The position numbers and the translations under genes were made by a program. Source: Nisaea acidiphila (GTDB lineage: Bacteria; Pseudomonadota; Alphaproteobacteria; Thalassobaculales; Thalassobaculaceae). From it: DNA of 64,000 bases. Position 1 is the stretch's first letter. The number at the start of each line of letters is the position of its first letter. This document shows, piece by piece, positions 17,926 through 27,017 of this stretch. Under the pieces are notes generated by a model that did no database searches, was not told where the DNA came from, and was given only the letters and a program-made list of their open reading frames with translations. The stretch spans positions 620,001-684,000 of the forward strand of contig NZ_CP102480.1 in the NCBI RefSeq assembly GCF_024662015.1, given 5' to 3'.

Positions 17926-20900
17926 TCAACCCCCTGCAATCGCGATCAGTGTTTCCGGATCGAGGACCAAGAGCGGCTGCCCCTCGCCCATAACCGTCGC
18001 ACCCGCCAGAACGTCCACCGCGTTCAGCGCCGGATGAAGCTCCTTCATGAAGACCTCTTGGCGGCGCTTGACCCGCGAGACCGCGACCCCGACACGTCGT
18101 TGCGGCGTGCCGATGATAACCACCGGCATGGCGGACTGGCTGGCCGCCTCTTCCGGCGTCTCCCAGCCGAGCATGGTCTCTATCGAGCGGACCGGCAGGA
18201 AGCCGTCGCGATGCTGGATACCGGCCAGTTCGCCGACTTCCTGGATCGCGCTCCGGCGCACCTCGATCACCTCGACGATCGCCCGCTCGGGTAAACCGAG
18301 ATCCCGTTCCCCGTCCGTGACGACGACGATCCGCTGCAAGGCGGCCGAAACCGGGAAGCTCAGGTAGAATTTCGTACCCTCGCCTTCGACGCTATCGATA
18401 TCGATGGCCCCGCCGAGACGGCGGATGGTGGTCAGCACCACATCCATGCCGACGCCACGCCCGGACGTCTCGGTGACCGCGGCGGCGGTCGAGAAGCCGG
18501 GCGCGAAGATCAGGCGCTGGATTTCGCGCTCGGACATGCGGGAGGCGTCCTGATCGCTGATCAGGCCGCGCTCGATAGCCTTCCCGCGGATGCGGGATGT
18601 GTTCAGGCCACGGCCGTCATCCGCGATCATGATCTGTGCGACATTGCCGTTCTGGGTCGCTTCGAGGGTCAGCGTCGCCTTTTCCGGCTTGCCCGCCTGA
18701 ACGCGTTCTTCCGCCCCCTCGATGCCGTGATCCATCGCATTGCGGATCATGTGCACAAGCGGCTCCATCAGCGCATCGACCATCGACTTGTCGATCTGTA
18801 TATCGCCGTCCTCGATTTCCAGATTGACCTGCTTGCCAAGGCTGCGGGAGAGATCGCGGACCAGACGCGGCATCCGGCCGAGCACGATGCTGATCGGCAC
18901 GACGCGAAGCTGAAGGGTGACCGAATGCAGCATGCGGAGCGTGGTTTCGGCCTTCGCAATCTGGTTCGCGAGAACCTTACCGGCTTCGTCGATGTGACTC
19001 GCCGCGAGATTGAGACGCTCCGCCTTTCGCGCACCGGTCTGTTTGGCCACCGACCGGAGTTCAGCGATCGTGCTGGCGAAACCGGCTTCCGAAGCCCCCT
19101 GCTCGATACGCGAGATGCAGAGCCGGAGTTCGGCGACAGTGTCGAGATAGTTATCCACCAGTTCGGAGGAAACGCGGAGCGATCCGCCCCCGACATTGCG
19201 GCTCGGCGCACCGCCTTCCGTGCGTTCCGCCGGAACATTGGAGTCCTGCGCAACAGGCTGCAGCTGGGATTGCTGAGCGGCGGCGGGCTGGGCTGATGCC
19301 GCAGCCGGCGCGGGCTGTGGAGGAGTCGCTTGCGGAGACGGCGGCACCGGTCGCTGCGGCGCGCTCTGCCCGACCGTCCAATCGTCACCGATATGCATGA
19401 CATTCGCCGCCTCTTCGGCGGCCGGCGCGGCCGCGGGCTGGGGAGACGGCTGCGGCGGAGCGGGCTGAGCCTGCGGGGCCGCCGGTGCGCTTTGCACCGC
19501 ATTGCTGGCGAGCACATTCCAGGATTGGATCGCCTGGGACGCACCGCCGATCCCCTGCAGAGACATCATCAGTGGTTCCGGCGAGCCGCTCACACCGATC
19601 AGGAACTGATAGAGATCCGGATCGATATCGACCAGAACACGGTTCGACATCACCCGTTCCTGATCGATCCGGGCCATCACCTGCATCGTGTAGTCCGGCC
19701 CGTCCGGCAGCATGGCCTGGATCTCAAGCAGTTTGGCATTCGGCTCCTTCAGGAAATCCGCGATCTGCTGCCGCGCCGCCGGGGAGAGCGAATTGAAGAT
19801 CTCATCGCCGAGCGAGGTTCTGAGCTCTGCGACCGCCGCTTCCGCATTGGTCAGCAGCAGCGCCATCTGGTCGCGCAGGCGGTCGTAGGTTTCCCGGCGC
19901 ATGTCGAGCGAGGAAACGTTCAGCCCCTCGATCCCGATAACCTGGCTCTCGCGGCGGATCTCGTCGAGCACATCCATTGCACCCGGCCGCTCCCGCCAAC
20001 CATCCTGAATTGTCAATTCGCTCGCAAGGCGGGCCAGAGCCGAGATGCGCATCACGCCGAGCGCGCGTGCCAGCACGCCGACCAGTTCCCAGTCACGCGA
20101 TGCACCGCCGCCGACCGAGAGCCGGTCGACCACGTCCCGGGCTTCCTTGGAGATATGCGGCGACATGGAATCGTCCACATCTTCCATGGAGATCCCGGCG
20201 CCGGCGAGCTCGGAAAGGACCCTCAGCCGGTGCACGAAGAGACAGAGACCGCGGGTCAGCTCCGTCTTGTCCAGTCGCTCCGCATCCCGAAGCTGGTCCG
20301 CGATCTCGTCCAGAACGGCGGAGATCCCGAGATAGCCGACATCGTTGGCCACTTCCCGGATCGCGAATATCGAGCTGGAGATCCCCTGCATATCAAGGGA
20401 TTCCAGCTCGGGGCTCTCCAGTGCCTCGGCGAGCTGGCCCAGCTCGCTCTTCACCACCTCGGCAAACGGTTCGACCGTGGACGGCTGGAATTCAGCCTCG
20501 GAAGGGTCGGCCGGCTCCTGGGAGACCTGCATCGACATCTGACCGGACGGCGCGGCCTCTTCCTCGCTGCTGGCCTCGAGAGGCGGTGCCGGAGGTGAAG
20601 GTGGCGGCGGCGGTGGCACTGACGGTTCCGGCGCGACAACCGGCTCCGGTGCAGGCGTTGGCGCCATCACGGGCTCCGGCGTCGTAATTGGCGGCACCGC
20701 TTGTTGCATCGGCGCGACCGTCCCACCGCTCTTGAGCTGTGCCTTGGCCCCCGAAAGCTGGGAAACGAGCTGCATGTCGGCCGGTGCGTCGACATGGTCG
20801 GCGACGCAGGCTTCTCGGATTTCGATCAGCGTGTCGGCCGTCTGCAGCAACAGATCGCGCGTCGCCTCGTCCGGCTGCGCCTCGCCGTTGCGGAACAGAT

Positions 20901-21132
20901 CCAGCAAGTCTTCCGCATGGTGCGCCACCAGCTCGATACCGGTCAGCCCGAGCGAAGCGGACACGCCCTTCAGGGAATGCATGGCGCGGAAAAGCGCGCT
21001 CATGGTTTCCGGATTCATCAGATCAGCCGCGCTGCCGGACAGCAGGCTCTCGATCTGACCCAGATAATCCTCGCTCTCCTGCTCGAAGAGCTCCCACATT
21101 TCCGCGCCGGGGCCGTCGTCGAAACCGCTCAT
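17926..21132 (-). CDS. cheA: Large CheA-type chemotaxis histidine kinase
   Basis: 1068 residues, about 300-400 longer than typical CheA. P1 HPt with phospho-acceptor His52 (MHSLKGVSASLG). A Pro-rich linker spans about 145-195. About 210-310 is an HPt-like helical segment where the His position appears to be Arg (IFAIREVANDVGYLG). A further helical region of unknown role (about 310-540) and a second Pro/Gln/Ala-rich linker (about 555-640) follow. The dimerisation helix pair, HATPase with HMIRNAMDHGIEGAEERV and GRGVGMDVV, and a C-terminal CheW-like P5 domain complete it. No receiver is fused. It lies 4 bases after the cheW-like gene. Confidence 0.92.
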   Translation of the reverse strand: MSGFDDGPGAEMWELFEQESEDYLGQIESLLSGSAADLMNPETMSALFRAMHSLKGVSASLGLTGIELVAHHAEDLLDLFRNGEAQPDEATRDLLLQTADTLIEIREACVADHVDAPADMQLVSQLSGAKAQLKSGGTVAPMQQAVPPITTPEPVMAPTPAPEPVVAPEPSVPPPPPPSPPAPPLEASSEEEAAPSGQMSMQVSQEPADPSEAEFQPSTVEPFAEVVKSELGQLAEALESPELESLDMQGISSSIFAIREVANDVGYLGISAVLDEIADQLRDAERLDKTELTRGLCLFVHRLRVLSELAGAGISMEDVDDSMSPHISKEARDVVDRLSVGGGASRDWELVGVLARALGVMRISALARLASELTIQDGWRERPGAMDVLDEIRRESQVIGIEGLNVSSLDMRRETYDRLRDQMALLLTNAEAAVAELRTSLGDEIFNSLSPAARQQIADFLKEPNAKLLEIQAMLPDGPDYTMQVMARIDQERVMSNRVLVDIDPDLYQFLIGVSGSPEPLMMSLQGIGGASQAIQSWNVLASNAVQSAPAAPQAQPAPPQPSPQPAAAPAAEEAANVMHIGDDWTVGQSAPQRPVPPSPQATPPQPAPAAASAQPAAAQQSQLQPVAQDSNVPAERTEGGAPSRNVGGGSLRVSSELVDNYLDTVAELRLCISRIEQGASEAGFASTIAELRSVAKQTGARKAERLNLAASHIDEAGKVLANQIAKAETTLRMLHSVTLQLRVVPISIVLGRMPRLVRDLSRSLGKQVNLEIEDGDIQIDKSMVDALMEPLVHMIRNAMDHGIEGAEERVQAGKPEKATLTLEATQNGNVAQIMIADDGRGLNTSRIRGKAIERGLISDQDASRMSEREIQRLIFAPGFSTAAAVTETSGRGVGMDVVLTTIRRLGGAIDIDSVEGEGTKFYLSFPVSAALQRIVVVTDGERDLGLPERAIVEVIEVRRSAIQEVGELAGIQHRDGFLPVRSIETMLGWETPEEAASQSAMPVVIIGTPQRRVGVAVSRVKRRQEVFMKELHPALNAVDVLAGATVMGEGQPLLVLDPETLIAIAGG

Positions 21133-21136
21133 CCGA

Positions 21137-22066
21137 TCATCCCCTGCCGTCGGATCGGACGAAATCGGGCACCATCTGCGAGATCAGCGCCGAAAGATCG
21201 ATCACTTCATGGAACGCACCCTTGTGGGAAATCACCCGCGCCTGGCTCTCATCCGTCGCCGGGCCGGGCGGGCTTTCGTCCGAGACGATCCCGAGCACCT
21301 GTTCGGTCGCGATCGCCCATTTCTGGTCGTAGTAATTCACGATGATATGGATCGTTTGGCTCTCGAATCCGTCCGGGGTCAGCCGCAGGACCGGCAGCAC
21401 GCTACCGCTCACCTCGATCACGGAATCGAGCCGGACACCCGGGCGCTTCGGCAGCGGTGTGGTGCCGACATCGTCAATCGCACGTTCCACGAGGCTTGAG
21501 TCGACCGCATAAAGATGCCCCTTCACGGTCAGCGCCATGAAGGTCTTTCGGGCCTTCTTGACCTCTTCCTTCTCGTCCGGAACGAGTTTCAGGGCGCGCT
21601 GGTCGGCGAGCAGCGGCAACGTGCTCTGGGCATTGAACCAGCGGTCCGGATCGACCGCCTGGACAATCTTGCCTTCCTCGTCGAGATAGGCGTGCTGGGC
21701 CTGATCCGAGGATGTCAGCCCCTTGGTCGGATGCGCGGGGTCGAAATTCCGGATCCCGATGATCTTCTGCACAGCAAGACCGATGACCGCATGGCCCCGC
21801 TGCAGCACGATACACATCGGCAGTTCAGTCACAGGATCGTGGACGCCCGGGCGCACCACTACAAGCGGGATCGGCTCCTTCCGAAGCACCATCACGCCGA
21901 TATATTCCTCGTGCTCGTCCTCGCGGTCGCCCTCGATCGGCTCCATATCCTCGATCTCGACCACCTCGCGGACGCTGGAGAGCATCACGCCGTAGCGGCG
22001 GTCGCCGGACTGGAACAGCAGGACCGGGATCTTCTGGGTCTCGAAAACGCTTTCCGCCACGCTCAT
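21137..22066 (-). CDS. Double-domain CheW-like coupling protein
   Basis: 309 residues, twice normal CheW length, with two CheW-like beta-barrel domains (about 12-145 and 168-300): IPVLLFQSGDRRYGVMLSSVREVV in the first half and MALTVKGHLYAVDSSLVERAI in the second, each around 20 residues and starting a domain. It would bridge receptors to the CheA P5 domain; a CheV-like role is excluded because no receiver is present. Its ATG overlaps the stop of the upstream receiver gene and it lies 4 bases before cheA. Confidence 0.88.
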   Translation of the reverse strand: MSVAESVFETQKIPVLLFQSGDRRYGVMLSSVREVVEIEDMEPIEGDREDEHEEYIGVMVLRKEPIPLVVVRPGVHDPVTELPMCIVLQRGHAVIGLAVQKIIGIRNFDPAHPTKGLTSSDQAQHAYLDEEGKIVQAVDPDRWFNAQSTLPLLADQRALKLVPDEKEEVKKARKTFMALTVKGHLYAVDSSLVERAIDDVGTTPLPKRPGVRLDSVIEVSGSVLPVLRLTPDGFESQTIHIIVNYYDQKWAIATEQVLGIVSDESPPGPATDESQARVISHKGAFHEVIDLSALISQMVPDFVRSDGRG

Positions 22067-22485
22067 GCCGGCATCTCCCCACGGGGGCCGTTGCCCATCA
22101 CGCGATGGATCGTCTCGACCAGCAGATTGCCTCCGCTCGCATCCACATCCTTGCTCACGGACCCCGACGGCTTACCGATCACCGCGTCTGCGCCGACCAG
22201 GCGCGCTTCCACCGCCTTTGGCGATGCCGGGTGGGTCAGCGAGGAAAGCACGATCACCTTGGCCGGCGAGAGGATACGCAGCCGGCGGAGACATTCGATT
22301 CCGTTCATGACCGGCATCTCGATATCGAGCGTAACCACGTCCGGATTCAGCTCGCGTGCCATATCGACGCCCTCCCGCCCGTTCTCGGCTTCCCCGACAA
22401 CCTCCATTCCCTCCGCACGGGAAAGGATGGTCTTGATCGTCAGGCGCACCAGACGGGAGTCATCGACAATCAGGACCTTGGCCAT
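22063..22485 (-). CDS. Stand-alone CheB-type receiver domain protein
   Basis: 140 residues. Acidic pair Asp8-Asp9, phospho-acceptor Asp54 in VTLDIEMPVMNG, the Ser/Thr switch in VIVLSSLTH and Lys in GKPSGSVSKD. The TLDIEMPVMNG and KPSG motifs are typical of the CheB receiver rather than CheY (which has VIxDWNMP-type motifs). No methylesterase follows; the protein simply ends. First gene of the minus-strand operon receiver-cheW-cheA. It may act as a CheY substitute, a phosphate sink, or the detached regulatory half of the CheB at 16840. Confidence 0.9.
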   Translation of the reverse strand: MAKVLIVDDSRLVRLTIKTILSRAEGMEVVGEAENGREGVDMARELNPDVVTLDIEMPVMNGIECLRRLRILSPAKVIVLSSLTHPASPKAVEARLVGADAVIGKPSGSVSKDVDASGGNLLVETIHRVMGNGPRGEMPA

Positions 22486-22703
22486 CAGAAATCCACTCGC
22501 GAACGGGTAGAAACCATCTTCGAATCAATGGCTTCATGGTTCCATAACGCTCCCGGTTTGCCTACCTGCAAATTTGCCGCGACAGGCTCGCAAAGGCATC
22601 CGGCATCTCCGACGCAACGATCAGATTCCGATGGCGCATCAAGAGGTTGCCCTTTGCCGCGCACCGTAGGACGATACGTGCGTACCGGGAGAAGCATTCG
22701 GAC

Positions 22704-23393
22704 ATGCAGAACATGACAGACCAGAACGGATCCGCAGAACTGCTCGCTTGGCATTTCATCGACGAGAACATGCGCGACGGTCGGCCCGTCCCGCCGGACG
22801 GCGAACGGCTTGAGCATGGCGCCCCAGCCGCGCTTTGCGAATCCGGCCTGCACGCCTCCGAACGCGTGCTTGACGCCCTTATCTATGCTCCCGGCAATAC
22901 GATCTGCCGTGTCGAGTGCGACGGTGTTGCCGGCCGCCAGGACGACAAGCTGGTCTGCGGTGCACGCACCATCCTCTGGCGCGTCGAGGGCGAGGAGTTG
23001 CTGAGAGAATTCGCCCGCAAGGTCGCGCTGGACGTCGCCGATCTCTGGGAGATGCCCGACGGGGTGCGCAAGTTCCTCGAATCCGGAAACGAGAATCTCC
23101 GCGTTGCCGCCCGCGCCGACGCGCGTGAGCTGTCGCGCAGCTACGTCAGTGCCGACCAGGTAACGGCGGCCGCGGCGGCCGAGGCGGCACGCGCGGCGGC
23201 GGCACGCACCCACGCGGCTCGCGCGACCGCGCTCGCCGCGGCCTGGGCCGCGAACAAGGCGCGCGGCGACAATGAAAGCTGGGCGCGCTATGACAGCCTC
23301 CTCGAAGAACTGGTCGAGGCCGCGCGGACCTCTTCCGCGGACGATGACGAGTGGGGCGATTTCGCCGATGAGTTCGAAATGGAGATCGGCTGA
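22704..23393 (+). CDS. Phage-type DUF7666-like protein with Ala-rich helix
   Basis: 229 residues from the ATG at 22704 (GGGAGAAG upstream); a further in-frame ATG lies 57 bases earlier. The N-terminal 90 residues (AWHFIDENMRDGR, then ALCESGLHASERVLDAL, then RVECDG and DDKLVCGARTILW) resemble a small domain found in phage and phage-associated proteins (DUF7666, from memory). The middle is a very Ala/Arg-rich helix (about 155-190) and the C-terminus is acidic. Function unknown. No other phage gene is nearby, so it may be a lone remnant or a domesticated gene. It faces the next gene tail to tail. Confidence 0.65.
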   Translation: MQNMTDQNGSAELLAWHFIDENMRDGRPVPPDGERLEHGAPAALCESGLHASERVLDALIYAPGNTICRVECDGVAGRQDDKLVCGARTILWRVEGEELLREFARKVALDVADLWEMPDGVRKFLESGNENLRVAARADARELSRSYVSADQVTAAAAAEAARAAAARTHAARATALAAAWAANKARGDNESWARYDSLLEELVEAARTSSADDDEWGDFADEFEMEIG

Positions 23394-23396
23394 CCC

Positions 23397-25133
23397 TCAG
23401 CCGAAGAAGCCGCAGCGGTTCAGCTGCTCGTGAAACCGGCGGAGCGTGTTTGCCTGATCCTGCGGATCGGGGATCTGCGATACCAGCTCGGCTTCGAAAT
23501 TCGGACGTTTCAAATGATTGACGATGATCTGCCGGGCGAGGTTCGAGGCCTTGCCTTTCGGCAGCATTTCCGGCTGCACCATGCTCACAAGCATGAAGGC
23601 GCGGATATGAAGCGGTTTGTCTGACTTGTCGATCTTGTCCAGGATCTTGCCGTCAACAATGTAGGATGCCAGAAGGTCGTCGATCCGGCCGGTAAGTTCC
23701 TCCTTGCGCGGCTCCGGCAAGGCGGATTCCTTGATCCTGTTAAAGATCTGCGTGACCTTCGCCATCTTCTTGTTCGGCGGCAATTTTTCCCGCACCAAAT
23801 GGTTCAGAGTCGGCGTGCCGACCAGCATCGCGTCGAGATGGCTATCGATATCTGACCGCAGCAGATCCTTGCCGAGCTTGCTTTCGAGCAGCGTCAGCAG
23901 GTAGGCCGCCTTGCGCGCCGGGTCGGCCAATGCCGGCAGCATGGAGGCCGCTGCCTCCTTCATGCCTTTCTGCCCGCCCTTGTTGATGATGGTGGATTGC
24001 CGTGCGGTGACAGCTTCCGCCATGTCAGGCCCGCCGACCACATGGCCGTCCGGGATCAGCTTGTGCAGCAAGCCCTGGAAAACTTCCCGCTCTTCCTCCC
24101 GGTCTCCCTTCGAAAGCGGGCTGATGCTTTCCACCTGCCGCCGGACCCGGTCCACCAGAACCGCCTGCGTCTCCGGGAGTTTGCCAGCGGCGATCAGCTT
24201 GCAGAGCTGGATGTTCGTATAATCCGGATGCTCGGGCGTGAGGTTTTCCGGTTCCTCGCCGAGCGGTTCGCCGCTGGAGAAGCAGATCATTGCGACAAGT
24301 GCGCTGCCCGTATCGCGCTGATGGCCGAGCATGTCCTTCAGAACCTCGGCGTTCTGCATGATGTCGGAGATGAAAATATCGAGGTCGAGCATCGCGTCGG
24401 GATCGTCGCAAATCACCGCCCAGTCGACGGTTTGCGCAAGCTTTCCGAGATAGCTTCGGTTCTCAACCAGTTCCGTCGCGATGGCGGATCGGATCAGATA
24501 GCCGCGATCCTCGCCGTCCTTCAACGACGCCTTGAGCTCCGCAACGGCTTCGTTGAAGCCCGCATCGCGGATCCGCGGCATGGGGCGCTGCAGGGTTTTC
24601 TGCGCCGCCGCGTTGATATGGTCGACGAAAGCGAAAAGCGTCTCGCGCCGTTCGTTCGCGTTGGTGTCCTCAAGTTTAGCCGCCTGGAAGGTCGAAACCT
24701 TGGCGACGGCGGAGAAGATCAGTGTGCCGTCGTCGAGCAGCCGCTTCATCTCGCGCGCGGAGTGCAGCGCTTCGCTCGCGGTGATGTTGTTCTTATCCAG
24801 ATAGGTGCGAAAGAGCCGATTGATCGTCAGACGCCCTTCGCCCTCATAGAAGTCCGAGACCTCGTAGCAGAGCGGTGCATCGTCGATATTCTGGATGAAG
24901 ACCTTTTCTTCACCCTTTGGCTTCAGCTTTTCGAAGAGGATGTCTTCCGGCTTCAGATCGTGGATCGACTTGCCGGTATCCTTGATAACGCGCACGCCCT
25001 CCGTCCCGGCCCGGGACATGACCTTCAGTGCTTCCGCCTGACCCTCGTCCTTGCTCGTGGCTGTTGCCACGATGGACCAGGACCCGTCGCGGAGCGATAG
25101 AATCTCGAAGACTGCGTTAGAGCGACCGAACAC
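23397..25133 (-). CDS. Unrecognised large soluble protein
   Basis: 578 residues, conserved-looking codon use, no signal peptide and no membrane segment. I do not recognise a domain. The first 75 residues (EILSLRDGSWSIVATATSKDEGQAEA and following, with SIHDLKPEDILFEK) look like a small alpha/beta domain. The remainder is helix-rich and charged, with no cysteine cluster or catalytic signature I can name; two segments, about 120-330 and 350-560, could be helical repeats. Upstream is a 227-base gap, so it is probably monocistronic. Tail-to-tail with the phage-type gene, 3 bases apart. Confidence 0.75.
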   Translation of the reverse strand: MFGRSNAVFEILSLRDGSWSIVATATSKDEGQAEALKVMSRAGTEGVRVIKDTGKSIHDLKPEDILFEKLKPKGEEKVFIQNIDDAPLCYEVSDFYEGEGRLTINRLFRTYLDKNNITASEALHSAREMKRLLDDGTLIFSAVAKVSTFQAAKLEDTNANERRETLFAFVDHINAAAQKTLQRPMPRIRDAGFNEAVAELKASLKDGEDRGYLIRSAIATELVENRSYLGKLAQTVDWAVICDDPDAMLDLDIFISDIMQNAEVLKDMLGHQRDTGSALVAMICFSSGEPLGEEPENLTPEHPDYTNIQLCKLIAAGKLPETQAVLVDRVRRQVESISPLSKGDREEEREVFQGLLHKLIPDGHVVGGPDMAEAVTARQSTIINKGGQKGMKEAAASMLPALADPARKAAYLLTLLESKLGKDLLRSDIDSHLDAMLVGTPTLNHLVREKLPPNKKMAKVTQIFNRIKESALPEPRKEELTGRIDDLLASYIVDGKILDKIDKSDKPLHIRAFMLVSMVQPEMLPKGKASNLARQIIVNHLKRPNFEAELVSQIPDPQDQANTLRRFHEQLNRCGFFG

Positions 25134-25360
25134 GTTCTTTTACCCGCACTGACATTCTGTCCAATTGAGCACCGACCGTTGCTGCATCATTCTGACCCGC
25201 AGATTGATCGATTATCGCGCGAATTTTTAACTAATGGAATCTTACTCAAGTTCGATGCCGAAACAAGCTCCAATGCGAAATGTCTGATTTCGCGAAATAA
25301 AAACCGTTCCGGATCGCGGCTCGAAAGGCCTTCAGGACGCGTGGCAGGCGGTCAACAGAG

Positions 25361-25573
25361 TTAATTTAACGTTGGTTCCCTATCCGTTCCGGCCGCCGAA
25401 GGGGCCACTGGCTCATCCTCGCGATAAATAACGAAGGCACCTTCCTTGCCCGAGAATAGCCCCGGGCCGGACTTCAGATCGCGTTTGGCGTGAGACGTTG
25501 TTCCGGCCTTGAAGCCGGCCCCGGAACAGGCGCCGAGGCCGACACAAAGGAGAATGGCACAGATCAGGCGCAT
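25361..25573 (-). CDS. Small lipoprotein encoded after the porin
   Basis: 70 residues. A lipoprotein signal peptide with lipobox LGAC (Cys16) is followed by a short polar tail without known motifs (contains GAFVIYREDEP). Its ATG shares one base with the porin stop (TGATG), so translation is coupled. It is likely an outer-membrane or periplasmic lipoprotein associated with the porin. No family recognised. Confidence 0.7.
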   Translation of the reverse strand: MRLICAILLCVGLGACSGAGFKAGTTSHAKRDLKSGPGLFSGKEGAFVIYREDEPVAPSAAGTDREPTLN

Positions 25574-26910
25574 CAGAATTTCACGCGCGTGCCGACGGTC
25601 CCGACATAAATGCCCTCAAGATCCGAGTTCCCCTGCCTGTCGAGGTCGAACATACGCAATTGCGCATAGAATTCCGCCCCGAATTCTTCATAGAGCTGGA
25701 CGATTGCGAGACCGGCCGAGAACCCCTCGTCCCCGAGGGCCGCGATGTCCTCGCTGTAGGTCAGGTCCACACCGAATCCGGTCGCACCGATACTGAAGTA
25801 GTCCTTGTCCATTGCCAGCTTGCCATAGAGGTTGAACGGCTCCCGATTGTCGTTCCGCTCATCCATACCGCCGGAAAAAGTGGCGCTGATACCGCTCGGA
25901 TTGTGAAGCACGGAGAAAGACCCGGCGACCCTGTAGTCCACACCGGAGGAGTTAGGGTCCGCGAGAGAGATCGCACCGAGCGTGGTGAAGTTGCCGTAGT
26001 CCACACCGGTCCAGTCACCGTAGTCGCCGCCCCAGGTCAGGGCGATATCGTATCGCTCGTCCGAACCGGCGGAAACCGAGCCCTGAATCCCCGGACCGAA
26101 ATTGACGGTGTCGTAACGCACCCGGTCCTGCCGGTTACTGTCGAAATTGAAGAAAGCGTCGCCCACGGTTGTGCTTGTCAGGGCTCCGTTCTGGGTGAAT
26201 TTCAGCCCGCCAACGATATCGGCGACACCGGAATACATGATCGGTCCGGCCACCAGAGAAAGATCGTATTCGGCCGTATCGTCCCCGGCCGCCGATCCCT
26301 TGCCGAAGGACAGCTTTCCGTAATCGTCGTTGCGGATATAGACGTCGGCCTTGCGGACCGAAACGTCGTCGCTCGCCCGTTCGCTGTCCTGGCTGACATT
26401 GTACGAATTGTTCGCGCTGAAACCGATTTCCAGCACCGAGCCGATGGTCGTTCCATCCACCTTCGCCGTGCCGCTGAAACCGACCCTCGAATTCGAGGTG
26501 TCGTTATCGACGAAATAGACATCCGTCGCGTTTCCGTCGTCGGCGACGTTCAGCGCCCGGTTGACCTGCCCGTAGATCGAGAGTTTGACCTTCTCCTGTC
26601 CGGAACTGATCGTCGGATCCCCGACGCCGCCGGCCTCCACGGCCTGCTGAACCTCGTCGGCTGCGCTCTTGGCGGCTACGGCGGTATCGCGTACTTCGGT
26701 CGTTGTTCGCTCCAGCCCCTCGACGCGCTGCTTCAGAGCCTCGATCGTTTCGGCCTGACGCTGCAGTTGCTGTTGCTGCGCTTCGATCAGGGTTTTGAGG
26801 GACTCGAGGACCTGCGGATCTACCGCGGCGCTCTGTGCATCGGCCCGAGCAACGGAAAAGACAAGCAAACCAATTGCGACGGCGAATTTCAGGCAAGGGG
26901 AAGAGAACAT
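25573..26910 (-). CDS. Outer-membrane porin with N-terminal coiled coil
   Basis: 445 residues from the ATG at 26910 (GGAGTG before it; the frame opens 8 codons earlier). Signal peptide about 1-26, then a Gln-rich coiled coil (about 35-85) that could contact peptidoglycan or form the trimer stalk. A beta-barrel of alternating residues follows (starts KLSIYGQVNRALNV, SRVGFSGTAKVDGTTIGSVLEIGF as strand pairs) and ends in a terminal Phe (VKF), the outer-membrane insertion signal. It matches the alphaproteobacterial general porin type. Passive diffusion of small solutes is the likely role. Confidence 0.88.
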   Translation of the reverse strand: MFSSPCLKFAVAIGLLVFSVARADAQSAAVDPQVLESLKTLIEAQQQQLQRQAETIEALKQRVEGLERTTTEVRDTAVAAKSAADEVQQAVEAGGVGDPTISSGQEKVKLSIYGQVNRALNVADDGNATDVYFVDNDTSNSRVGFSGTAKVDGTTIGSVLEIGFSANNSYNVSQDSERASDDVSVRKADVYIRNDDYGKLSFGKGSAAGDDTAEYDLSLVAGPIMYSGVADIVGGLKFTQNGALTSTTVGDAFFNFDSNRQDRVRYDTVNFGPGIQGSVSAGSDERYDIALTWGGDYGDWTGVDYGNFTTLGAISLADPNSSGVDYRVAGSFSVLHNPSGISATFSGGMDERNDNREPFNLYGKLAMDKDYFSIGATGFGVDLTYSEDIAALGDEGFSAGLAIVQLYEEFGAEFYAQLRMFDLDRQGNSDLEGIYVGTVGTRVKF

Positions 26911-27017
26911 CCGACACTCCTGATTTAAGCGCACAAACAGGCTATGTCTTTTCAGTATCCTCTGGTGACGCCCCCCTGCATCAAGTCAAAGTTGAATATA
27001 ACGATGGGTAGCAATCT

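Noticed and set aside
25179-25364. 61-codon plus-strand frame in the gap before the lipoprotein gene
   Set aside because: No ribosome site, no motif, atypical composition; probably chance.
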